A DNA stretch of 12,880 bases from JACRBK01 sp964427955. Lineage in GTDB: Bacteria; Chloroflexota; Anaerolineae; Aggregatilineales; Aggregatilineaceae. Shown here one piece after another: positions 1-6,283 of the stretch. The notes beneath the pieces were generated by a model. That model did not search any database. It had not been told where the DNA came from and was given only the letters and a program-made list of their open reading frames with translations. The stretch covers positions 1 through 12,880 of the forward strand of contig CAYRWY010000143.1 in NCBI GenBank assembly GCA_964427955.1. Direction: 5' to 3'. Position numbers and translations under genes: made by a program. Every line of letters begins with the position of its first letter. Position 1 is the first letter of the stretch.

Positions 1-2
1 TA

Positions 3-875
3 CTAGAAGTTACCTCTTTAAGCAGAGATTTTGGCGGGCTGCGCGCGGTCGATAACCTGAGTTTCGGACTGGAGCGCGGCGAAATCTTGAGCATCATCGG
101 GCCTAACGGCGCGGGCAAAACGACCGTCTTCAACGTGATCACCGGCATCTACCCGCCGACCACCGGCAGCATCGTCTTCGATGGCCAGGTTATCGGCGCC
201 ACCTATACCCGCCGGTTCGAACGTTTCGCGCGCTCCTTTTTGACCGGGCTGTCTGGCTGGATTCCCTGGCTGCCGGGGTGGGTGCTGGCGCGGTTGGGGA
301 TTTCGCCCATGCTACACCCGCACGACATCGTCCACTGTGGCATCGCGCGCACGTTCCAAACGATCCGGCTGTTCCCCCGGCTGACGGTGCTGGAAAACGT
401 GATGGCCGGGCAACACCATCGGGGTAAAGCGGGCGCCGTCGGGGCACTGCTCCGGCTCCCCGGCGAGCGCACCGAAGAACAGCACATCATCGACGAGTCG
501 ATGAAGCATCTCGCCTTCATCGGGCTGGCGGACAAAGCCAACGACCTGGCGCGCAACCTGCCGTACGGCGATCAGCGCCGTCTGGAGATCGCGCGGGCGC
601 TGGCCACCACTCCGAAGCTGATCATCCTGGACGAACCTGCCGCCGGACTGAACGAAGCGGAAGGGCTGGCGCTGATGGACACCATTCAAAAAATCCGTGA
701 GAACGGCGTGACCGTCCTCCTCATCGAGCACGACATGAAAGTCGTGATGAGCATCTCGGATCGCATCGTCGTGCTGGACGACGGCAGCAAGATCGCCGAA
801 GGAACCCCCGCCGAAATTCAGCACAACCCCAAGGTGATCTCCGCTTACCTGGGAGAAGAGGAAGTCGAGGTGTAA
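3..875 (+). CDS. livG: LivG-type ABC transporter ATP-binding protein (5' end outside window)
   Basis: ATP-binding subunit of a branched-chain amino acid/amide-type (HAAT) ABC importer; it works on the cytoplasmic face with LivH/LivM permeases and LivF. The frame is open to the left window edge, so a few N-terminal residues are missing; 290 codons are visible. Counting from base 3: Walker A GPNGAGKTT at 33-41, Q-loop region GIARTFQ near 113-119, a LivG-style signature YGDQRRLEIARAL from Y188, Walker B with D210/E211, and the H-loop histidine H243. The degenerate signature (YGDQ instead of LSGGQ) and the IARTFQTIRLF block are typical of LivG. Unusual is an insertion of about 39 residues (66-105) between the FDG strand and the HDI..GIARTFQ helix, rich in Arg, Trp and Pro. 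livF follows after 5 bases, so the two are co-transcribed. Substrate specificity cannot be read from the ATPase. Confidence 0.93.
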   Translation, partial: LEVTSLSRDFGGLRAVDNLSFGLERGEILSIIGPNGAGKTTVFNVITGIYPPTTGSIVFDGQVIGATYTRRFERFARSFLTGLSGWIPWLPGWVLARLGISPMLHPHDIVHCGIARTFQTIRLFPRLTVLENVMAGQHHRGKAGAVGALLRLPGERTEEQHIIDESMKHLAFIGLADKANDLARNLPYGDQRRLEIARALATTPKLIILDEPAAGLNEAEGLALMDTIQKIRENGVTVLLIEHDMKVVMSISDRIVVLDDGSKIAEGTPAEIQHNPKVISAYLGEEEVEV

Positions 876-880
876 GCGCG

Positions 881-1597
881 ATGGCCTTGCTTGAGCTTCA
901 TAATGTCAGCACGTACTATGGCAACATCCAGGCTCTGAAAAATATCTCGCTCTCGGTCGAGGCGGGCCAGGTCGTCACGCTGATCGGGGCCAACGGCGCG
1001 GGCAAAACGACCACGCTGCGCACCATCTCCGGCCTGCTGCGCCCGCGTGAGGGACGGATCATCTTCGATGGGAGGCCGATCCACCTGATCCCCGCTCATC
1101 ACATCGTCTACCTGGGTCTCACCCACGCCCCGGAGGGGCGGCAGATCTTCCCCACGCTGACGGTGCAGGAAAACCTGAACATGGGCGGGTACTCGCTGGG
1201 CCGCGACCGCATCGCCATCGAGGCCAACCGGCTGCGGGTGTACGACCTGTTTCCCCGGCTGGCCGAACGGAAAGAGCAGTTGGGCGGCACGCTTTCGGGC
1301 GGGGAACAGCAGATGCTCTCGATTGGGCGCGCCTTGATGGCCAGTCCCAAGCTGCTCATGCTGGACGAACCCTCCCTGGGGCTGGCGCCGCTGCTGGTCA
1401 AAGCCATCTTCGAGACGATCCAGACGATCAACCAGCAGGGGGTGACCGTCCTGCTGGTGGAGCAAAACGCCCGCGCGGCCCTGCGGCTGGCCAATTACAG
1501 CTACGTGTTGGAGACCGGCACGGTCACGCTCGAAGGGCCTGCCGCCGATCTGCTGCACGACCAGCGGGTTCGCCATGCTTACCTGGGCGAATCGTAA
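881..1597 (+). CDS. livF: LivF-type ABC transporter ATP-binding protein
   Basis: Second ATPase of the branched-chain amino acid/amide importer, pairing with LivG. It has 238 residues, the normal LivF length. Walker A GANGAGKTT is at 36-44, the LivF hallmark HAPEGRQIFPTLTVQENL lies near residue 80-97, the signature LSGGEQQ is at 138-144, and Walker B LMLDEP has D162/E163. The switch segment is LLVEQN, with Gln in place of the H-loop His, which is usual in LivF. The ATG at 881 follows the livG stop by 5 bases, and a GAGGTG ribosome site lies in the last codons of livG. This spacing supports coupled translation. The genes for LivH, LivM and the binding protein must lie to the left or elsewhere. 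Confidence 0.95.
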   Translation: MALLELHNVSTYYGNIQALKNISLSVEAGQVVTLIGANGAGKTTTLRTISGLLRPREGRIIFDGRPIHLIPAHHIVYLGLTHAPEGRQIFPTLTVQENLNMGGYSLGRDRIAIEANRLRVYDLFPRLAERKEQLGGTLSGGEQQMLSIGRALMASPKLLMLDEPSLGLAPLLVKAIFETIQTINQQGVTVLLVEQNARAALRLANYSYVLETGTVTLEGPAADLLHDQRVRHAYLGES

Positions 1598-2498
1598 CCT
1601 ACAGCCGGGCAACGTGGACACGACAACGATCACACAGGGGAAATTGATCTGGTACCTCGCCGCCGTGGCGGGGACCGGCATGATGGCGACACTGGGCGTA
1701 TTCGTCCGCAGTGTGTCGGCGGGCAACGATTTCGCGATGGCGCTGGGACGGTTCGGCATCGGGTTCCTGTGCCTGGCGGGGCTGCGGGCGTTCACACGCC
1801 AGGACCCGCGCGAAACGAAGGTGCGCAACTCCTGGGCGTTGATCGCGTCCGGCGTCATGATGCCCGCCTTCGTGGTTTGCTACATCAAGGCCGTGCTTGC
1901 CGGAACGATGGCCAACGCGGCCTTTCTGATCTACCTCGGCCCCCTGGTCGCCAGCGTGCTGTCGGCCATCGTCCTGGGCGAGGGGTTCAACCGGCTCAGC
2001 GGCGTGCTGCTGGGCTGCGCCGTGCTCGGCACGCTGTTCATTACCGAATTCAGGATTCCAGACAACTCGAAACAGTTGGAAAGCCTGGTCTTTGGCGTGT
2101 TGTCGGGGCTGTTCTACGGCCTGTTCCTGTTCTTGAACAACCCCAGGCTGCAAGGCGATACCAGCGGCTTCGGGGGGATCTTCTACCAGTTCATGTGGGC
2201 CACGTTGGTGATGCTGCTGGTCGTGGCGGCTGCCGGGGCGCATCTTACATGGCCGGATATACCCTGGATCATCGCCATCGGGATCATTCACGGCTTCGGC
2301 GCGTTGACGCTGGTGATCTTAGCGCTCCGGCACCTGAAGACCATCGAATACGGCACGATTTCGTATGGCGAGCCTGTCGCCGCCGCGTTGATCGGCGTTG
2401 GATTCTATCACGAGAGCGTCTCCCTCTGGCAGGTCGTAGGGGGCCTCTTCGTGATTGCAGCAGGCATCATGCGCATTTTTATCCGCGAAAATTCTTAA
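1575..2498 (+). CDS. EamA/DMT-family membrane permease
   Basis: Drug/metabolite transporter superfamily protein with a two-fold repeated EamA architecture and about ten predicted membrane helices. Visible hydrophobic spans include those near LIWYLAAVAGTGMMATLGVF, ALIASGVMMPAFVVCYI, AAFLIYLGPLVASVLSAIVL, LVFGVLSGLFYGLFLFL, FMWATLVMLLVVAAAG and the C-terminal AALIGVGFYHE...VVGGLFVIAAG. The E-P (YGEPVAA) and LGE elements at the ends of the repeats are typical EamA motifs. Family members export amino acids, purines or other small metabolites, but specificity is not predictable. The ATG at 1575 would overlap livF by 23 bases. A GTG at 1614 or TTG at 1643 (the latter with AGGGG just upstream) could be the true start, giving about 294 or 285 residues. 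It lies in the liv operon before an FAD oxidase gene, so it may move the same compound family or export a product. Confidence 0.88.
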   Translation: MLTWANRNLQPGNVDTTTITQGKLIWYLAAVAGTGMMATLGVFVRSVSAGNDFAMALGRFGIGFLCLAGLRAFTRQDPRETKVRNSWALIASGVMMPAFVVCYIKAVLAGTMANAAFLIYLGPLVASVLSAIVLGEGFNRLSGVLLGCAVLGTLFITEFRIPDNSKQLESLVFGVLSGLFYGLFLFLNNPRLQGDTSGFGGIFYQFMWATLVMLLVVAAAGAHLTWPDIPWIIAIGIIHGFGALTLVILALRHLKTIEYGTISYGEPVAAALIGVGFYHESVSLWQVVGGLFVIAAGIMRIFIRENS

Positions 2499-2512
2499 GG
2501 CAGGAAACTACT

Positions 2513-3691
2513 ATGGCACAGCAAACGACGGATTTCATCATTATCGGCGGCGGGATCACGGGCACGAGCACGGCGTACCAGCTCGCGAAACGCGGTCACC
2601 GCGTCACTCTGTTCGAAAAACGCTACCTGGCGGCGGGCGGCACCGGGCGCACGGTCGGCCTGGTCCGTACCCACTACTCCAACGAGACCACGTCCCGCAT
2701 GGCCCGGCGCGCGCTCGACACCTGGCAGGACTTCGAAGAGGCTGTGGGCGGCGATGTGGGCTGGGTCAAGACCGGCGCGCTGTTCATCGTCGGGCCGCAA
2801 GACCTGGAAGGACTCCGGGCCAATATCGAGATGCAGAAGCAGATCGGGATCAACGTCGAGTTCCTGGACGCGCAGGCCGTACAGCGGGTCGCGTCGTATC
2901 TCAACGTCGATGACATCGGCGGCGGCGCGTACGAGCCGGATTCCGGCTGTGCCGACGGTGCGATGGCGACCCATGCCTATGCCGCACGGGCCAAAGCCCT
3001 CGGCGCGGCGATCTTGCAGGACGTCATGGTCACCGAAATCTGCACCGAGGCGGGACGGATCACCGGCGTCAAGACCACGCAGGGCGATTACAGCGCGCCG
3101 GTCGTGATCAACGCCGCCGGGCCGTGGGGCGCGGGCCTGGCCCAAAGCGTCGGCTTCGAGACACCGGTCGAAAACAGCCGCCACCAGGTCGCCGTCTTCC
3201 AGCGCCCGGACAGCCTATCCGAGCGTCACCCGTTCATCGGCGACTTCATCCAGGGTTTCTACCTCCGCTCGGAAACCGGGCTGCTCACGCTGTCCGGTTC
3301 GCTGGAAGTATCGGAAGCGGTCAACAAAGCCGATCCCGACAATTATTCCGAAACGGTGGACATGGACTTCAACCTCGACATGGCCGAGCGCACCGAGCGC
3401 CGCGTGCCCGCGATGGGCGAAGCGCAGGTCCGCAAGGGCTGGGCAGGCATCTACGACGTCACGCCCGACTGGCACCCGATCATCGGGAAAATGAAAGGGC
3501 TGGAGGGCTTCGTCTGTGCCTTCGGCTGGAGCGGCGCGGGCTTCAAGATGGCCCCCGTCACCGGCGAGATGCTGGCCGACCTGGCGACCGGCGATCACCA
3601 GTGCCCGATCGACTCGCATCTCTTCCGGGCCGAACGTTTCGCCGAAAACGACCTGGTGACCGGGCGGTACTCTTACGGCATCATGGGCTGA
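2513..3691 (+). CDS. FAD-dependent amine/amino acid oxidoreductase (DAO family, sarcosine oxidase subunit beta-like)
   Basis: 392-residue flavoprotein of the D-amino acid oxidase/glycine-sarcosine oxidase family. The N-terminal Rossmann motif IIIGGGITG has its glycines at 12-14 and 17. It is followed by the FAD-contacting stretch GGTGRTVGLVRTHYSNE, the mid-domain YEPDSGCADG block, INAAGPWG, and the C-terminal GWAGIYDVTPDWHPIIG and FGWSGAGFKMAPVTGEMLADL segments characteristic of soxB-like and glycine oxidase-like enzymes. The cysteine that binds FAD covalently in monomeric sarcosine oxidase is not present before the TPD motif, so flavin is probably non-covalent. The expected reaction is oxidation of a primary or secondary amine (D-amino acid, N-methyl amino acid or imino acid) to an imine, passing electrons to oxygen or another acceptor. 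The ATG at 2513 has a good ribosome site (AAGGCAGGAAA) 14 bases after the permease stop. The exact substrate is not identifiable. Confidence 0.9.
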   Translation: MAQQTTDFIIIGGGITGTSTAYQLAKRGHRVTLFEKRYLAAGGTGRTVGLVRTHYSNETTSRMARRALDTWQDFEEAVGGDVGWVKTGALFIVGPQDLEGLRANIEMQKQIGINVEFLDAQAVQRVASYLNVDDIGGGAYEPDSGCADGAMATHAYAARAKALGAAILQDVMVTEICTEAGRITGVKTTQGDYSAPVVINAAGPWGAGLAQSVGFETPVENSRHQVAVFQRPDSLSERHPFIGDFIQGFYLRSETGLLTLSGSLEVSEAVNKADPDNYSETVDMDFNLDMAERTERRVPAMGEAQVRKGWAGIYDVTPDWHPIIGKMKGLEGFVCAFGWSGAGFKMAPVTGEMLADLATGDHQCPIDSHLFRAERFAENDLVTGRYSYGIMG

Positions 3692-4657
3692 TCACCAGGC
3701 GACCGCGGTGCCCAGGCCGCGCGCGTCTGCCGCCGCAATGACCACCTGCGCCAGCGCGGCATCCTGGACCGCATTGCCCACCGATTTGAAGAACGTAATC
3801 TCCTGCGGATCGCGGCGTCCGGGTTTCACCCCCGCCGCGATCTCGCCGATCTCGGCATAGACGCTGTCCTCCGTGATCAAGCCCTGGCGCAGCGGAATGA
3901 TCAGATCGCCCGCCTCCACCCAGGCGCTGGGCCGGTGATCGACGACGATCCGCGCTGCCGCGACGACTTCCGCGGCGATCTCCTGCATCTCCGGCGTAAA
4001 CGAGCCGATCCCGTTGATGTGCGCGCCCGGCGCGAGATCGCCCAGGTGCACCACCGGCGTTTTGCTGTTCGTCGCGGTGACGATGACGTGCGCGCCCGCT
4101 ACCGCGGCGGCGGGCGACGCAGCGACCACGATCCGGGCGGCGTAGTGCTGGCGCAGTTCCGCGGCCAACTGCTCCGCGCCGTCCAGACTGAAAACGCGGA
4201 TCTCGGTGATCGGGCGCACGGCACAAACCGCCTCGATCTGGGTGCGCGCCTGGACGCCCGCCCCGATCACCGCCAGGATGGACGCGTCCGGCAGGGCCAG
4301 TAGTTCGGTCGCCAGCCCGGACGCCGCCCCGGTGCGCAGCGCCGTCAGCACGCGTCCATCCAGCAGCGCCAGCGGGGCACCGGTCTGGGCATCCGTCACC
4401 AGCACGGCGGCATAAATCGTCGGCAGCCCGCGCGATGGGTTGCCCGGACACACCGTCACCACTTTGACGGCGCTGACCGGCGCATCCCCAATTTGAGCGG
4501 GCATGGTCAGCAGCACGCCCCCCGGAATTTCCAGCGCACTGCGCAAGGGTACGTGCGCCCGTCCAGCCGACAGCGCCGCAAAGCCCGTGCGCATGGCCTC
4601 AATCGCCGCGCGCATATCGACCGCCGCGCGGACTTCATCCGCTGTGAGAATTCTCAT
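3692..4657 (-). CDS. Ornithine cyclodeaminase/mu-crystallin family protein (probable imine reductase or amino acid dehydrogenase)
   Basis: 321-residue NAD(P)-dependent protein of the OCD/ketimine reductase/alanine dehydrogenase family, full length. Substrate-pocket residues of the family are visible: R39, K65 in SAVKVVTVCPGNPSRGLPT, and R108 in DGRVLTALRTGAASGLAT. The Rossmann loop is VIGAGVQA with glycines 132 and 134. Where true ornithine cyclodeaminases carry the catalytic Asp (the G-A/G-D-x-PGK-x-EL block), this protein has NGIGSFTPEMQE (215-226), without Asp. It is therefore more likely a ketimine/imine reductase or amino acid dehydrogenase than a lyase. The ATG at 4657 is chosen because GAGGAGG lies 9 bases upstream; an upstream extension to 4723 has no ribosome site and runs through the promoter. 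The gene converges on the DAO gene with no spacer and is divergent from tatA. Confidence 0.9.
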   Translation of the reverse strand: MRILTADEVRAAVDMRAAIEAMRTGFAALSAGRAHVPLRSALEIPGGVLLTMPAQIGDAPVSAVKVVTVCPGNPSRGLPTIYAAVLVTDAQTGAPLALLDGRVLTALRTGAASGLATELLALPDASILAVIGAGVQARTQIEAVCAVRPITEIRVFSLDGAEQLAAELRQHYAARIVVAASPAAAVAGAHVIVTATNSKTPVVHLGDLAPGAHINGIGSFTPEMQEIAAEVVAAARIVVDHRPSAWVEAGDLIIPLRQGLITEDSVYAEIGEIAAGVKPGRRDPQEITFFKSVGNAVQDAALAQVVIAAADARGLGTAVAW

Positions 4658-4666
4658 CACCTGGTT

Positions 4667-4673
4667 CCTCCTC
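4667..4673 (-). promoter_or_regulatory. Ribosome binding site deciding the start of the cyclodeaminase-family gene
   Basis: Read on the minus strand this is GAGGAGG, a near-perfect Shine-Dalgarno, 9 bases before the ATG at 4657. It fixes the start at the MRILTADEV methionine rather than the longer open frame. Confidence 0.8.
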
Positions 4674-4688
4674 GCAAAACATTGACAC

Positions 4689-4729
4689 CCTTCCATTGAA
4701 GGTTCATTTTGCGCGGCTGTCAACCTTCC
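4689..4729. repeat. Three alternating GAAGG/CCTTC elements in the divergent promoter region
   Basis: CCTTC at 4689-4693, GAAGGTT at 4698-4704 and AACCTTC at 4722-4728 alternate in orientation. The last two form a 7-bp inverted repeat with a 17-base spacer; the first two form a 5-bp inverted repeat with a 4-base loop. The elements lie across the -10 and -35 of the minus-strand promoter and just upstream of the tatA -10, so they could be an operator. They could also be chance in such a short region. Confidence 0.3.
4695..4723 (-). promoter_or_regulatory. Predicted sigma70-type promoter of the cyclodeaminase-family gene
   Basis: On the minus strand a perfect -35 TTGACA (4723-4718) is separated by exactly 17 bases from a -10-like TTCAAT (4700-4695, 4 of 6 consensus). 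This places transcription start near 4688 and leaves a leader of about 30 bases with the GAGGAGG site. No transcript data are available here. Confidence 0.55.
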
Positions 4730-4730
4730 G

Positions 4731-4739
4731 TGTTATACT
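4731..4739 (+). promoter_or_regulatory. Predicted extended -10 promoter of the tat operon
   Basis: TGTTATACT holds an extended -10 (TG-N-TATACT, 5 of 6 to TATAAT). No good -35 lies at 16-18 bases upstream, as is allowed for extended -10 promoters. Start would be near 4746, giving a leader of about 50 bases before tatA. Confidence 0.45.
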
Positions 4740-4794
4740 CTCCGGGATTTTTACTCGAGGTAATGTTTTTTGGCAGAACAAGGAGTTTGGTCCG

Positions 4795-4947
4795 ATGGGA
4801 ACCCCTGAGTTGATAATAATTCTGGTGATCGTCATCCTGGTGTTTGGCATAGGACGGGTATCGAAGCTCGGCGGCGAGATTGGTTCGGCGGTCCGCGAGT
4901 TCCGCCAGGGACTTAAAGGGGACGAGGGAGATACCATCACCCGCTAG
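4795..4947 (+). CDS. tatA: TatA-type twin-arginine translocase subunit (short)
   Basis: Pore-forming TatA/E-family subunit of the twin-arginine protein export system. Fifty residues: a very short N-terminus with E5, one membrane helix (residues 6-17), the conserved F17-G18 hinge, and an amphipathic helix ending in the classical VREFRQGLKGD block (33-43). The C-terminal tail is almost absent, so it is near the minimum size for TatA. The usual proline after the FG hinge is missing (FGIGRVSKLG). The ATG at 4795 has AAGGAG 9 bases upstream; an in-frame start at 4696 would add a non-homologous leader across the promoter and is rejected. First gene of tatA-tatC-tatB, 53 bases before tatC. Confidence 0.88.
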   Translation: MGTPELIIILVIVILVFGIGRVSKLGGEIGSAVREFRQGLKGDEGDTITR

Positions 4948-5000
4948 GATCTCCGCCTTCGCACACTGTATCTCATCCGCCTAGCAAGGAATGGTAACGC

Positions 5001-5801
5001 ATGTCTCACAATGCGGTTTCTCCGAAAGACATTCAGCCGCACGAGGCTCAACACCCGGATCTGCGGCAGACGATTGCCGGTGACATCGACGAGACGCCAC
5101 TCAGCCTGCTGGATCATCTCAACGAGCTGCGATCCCGGCTGTTCAGATCCGTGTTCGCCCTCATGCTCGGCGTGATCCTGGCCTCGGTCTTCACCGGCCC
5201 GCTGCTGCGCTACCTGATCACGCCCTACGACAACAAATTGCAGGTGCTCGGCCCGACGGAAAGTGTCGTGATCTATTTCCGGGTCGCGCTGCTGGCCGGT
5301 GCGATTGGTGCCAGCCCGTATATCACCTTCCAATTGTTCATGTTCGTCGCGCCGGGCCTGTACCGCCACGAAAAACGCTGGATTTACCTGGCGCTGCCCG
5401 CCACGACCTTCTTTTTCTTGACCGGGGTGTCCTTCGCCTGGTTCGTCCTGACCCCGGCGGCGCTCCGCTTCTTGCGCAACTTCGAGGGCGACGTGTTCCG
5501 CCCGGAATGGACGGCAGAACTTTACATCCGGTTCCTGACCTCGCTGCTGTTCTGGATCGGCGTGGCCTTCGAAATGCCGGTGGTGATTTTCGTGCTGGCG
5601 CGGCTGGGCATCGTGGGGCATCGCGTGCTCCTGCGCAACTGGCGGCTGGCGGTCGTCGTATCAGCGATAGCCGCAGCCATGATCACGCCGACCGTAGACC
5701 CATTCAACATGCTGCTGGTGATGGGCCCCCTGCTGGGCCTGTACGCGATCAGCATTGGTCTGGCGGCCATCGCCTATCCTCGTCACCTGCGCCGCAAGTA
5801 G
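5001..5801 (+). CDS. tatC: Sec-independent protein translocase TatC
   Basis: 266-residue polytopic membrane protein that binds the twin-arginine signal peptide in the Tat export complex. Family signatures are clear: LLDHLNELRSRL at 36-47 just before helix 1, GPTESVVIYFRVALLAG in the first periplasmic region, the FVAPGLYRHEKR cytoplasmic loop, the FEMP motif with E191 (equivalent to the functionally important Glu of E. coli TatC), and the ITPTVDPFNMLLVMGPLLGLY segment leading into the last helix. Six membrane helices are expected. A polar N-terminal extension of about 34 residues precedes the conserved core. The ATG at 5001 has an AAGGA site upstream. It lies between tatA and the tatB-like gene, in one operon. 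Confidence 0.96.
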   Translation: MSHNAVSPKDIQPHEAQHPDLRQTIAGDIDETPLSLLDHLNELRSRLFRSVFALMLGVILASVFTGPLLRYLITPYDNKLQVLGPTESVVIYFRVALLAGAIGASPYITFQLFMFVAPGLYRHEKRWIYLALPATTFFFLTGVSFAWFVLTPAALRFLRNFEGDVFRPEWTAELYIRFLTSLLFWIGVAFEMPVVIFVLARLGIVGHRVLLRNWRLAVVVSAIAAAMITPTVDPFNMLLVMGPLLGLYAISIGLAAIAYPRHLRRK

Positions 5802-5824
5802 GCGCGCTCACTAGAGGTTGATCT

Positions 5825-6202
5825 ATGGACGGTATTTTGGGTGTTGGGATCTCGGAGATCATCATCGTCTTGGTGATTCTGTTCGTGGTCGGCGGTCCCG
5901 AAAACACGGTGAAATGGGCGCGTGAGTTGGGACGCTGGGTGCGCAAAGCGCGCCTGATGTGGGCCGATGTGGTCAAGGAACTTGAGAGCGACCTGGGCGA
6001 CGACGGCAAAGAGCTGTTGGACGCCGCGCGCGAACTGGGCCAGGGGGTGCAGGATATTCGCACCATGCAGCCCGCTCGCAAGATGTTGACGGAGGCCACC
6101 CGCGCGGTAGAGGAAATCGCGGCGGAAATCGACCAGGCCGAGACGGCCCCCGCTGCCGCCGATCCCGCGCCTCCCGCCGAGGATCACGAAACGGCGGCGT
6201 AA
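5825..6202 (+). CDS. tatB: TatB-type twin-arginine translocase subunit
   Basis: 125-residue protein with one N-terminal membrane helix (GVGISEIIIVLVILFVVGGP, E11 in the helix), the Gly-Pro hinge seen in TatB, then long amphipathic and charged helices (WARELGRWVRKARLMW, then an acidic, probably coiled region to about residue 105) and an Ala/Pro-rich tail. TatB acts with TatC as the receptor for twin-arginine signal peptides. I call it TatB rather than a second TatA because of the GGPE hinge and the long helical C-terminus; the A/B split is often blurred outside Proteobacteria. The start has GAGGTTGAT 5-6 bases upstream, 23 bases after tatC. It converges with the binding-protein gene. Confidence 0.82.
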   Translation: MDGILGVGISEIIIVLVILFVVGGPENTVKWARELGRWVRKARLMWADVVKELESDLGDDGKELLDAARELGQGVQDIRTMQPARKMLTEATRAVEEIAAEIDQAETAPAAADPAPPAEDHETAA

Positions 6203-6216
6203 CCTCCGATCCTACC

Positions 6217-6254
6217 CAACAAAAACGATGGCAGGTCCTTGTAACCTGCCATCG
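6217..6254 (-). terminator. Intrinsic terminator of the mannosidase/binding-protein operon
   Basis: A perfect 11-bp stem, CGATGGCAGGT (6226-6236) with ACCTGCCATCG (6244-6254), closes a 7-base loop. On the minus strand it is followed by TTTTTGTT (6225-6218), a proper U-tract. It lies 29 bases after the binding-protein stop. On the plus strand no T-run follows, so it would stop tatB transcripts poorly. Confidence 0.88.
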
Positions 6255-6283
6255 CCCGTAACGACCCCATTTTACCGCAGCGT

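Noticed and set aside
1769..2512. Long open frame upstream of and in frame with the FAD oxidoreductase
   Set aside because: It overlaps the EamA permease in another frame and translates to Arg/Gly/Pro-rich low-quality sequence; homology and a good ribosome site begin only at the ATG at 2513.
4682..4687. Plus-strand TTGACA as a -35 for tatA
   Set aside because: The TATACT at 4734 is 46 bases away and nothing -10-like lies at 16-18 bases.
4696..4794. 33-codon N-terminal extension of TatA
   Set aside because: It would begin upstream of the predicted promoter and add a sequence unlike any TatA; AAGGAG precedes the ATG at 4795.
6226..6254. Perfect 11-bp inverted repeat as an attachment site or CRISPR-like repeat
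   Set aside because: Single copy, with a U-tract on the minus strand and located just after a stop codon; an intrinsic terminator explains it fully.
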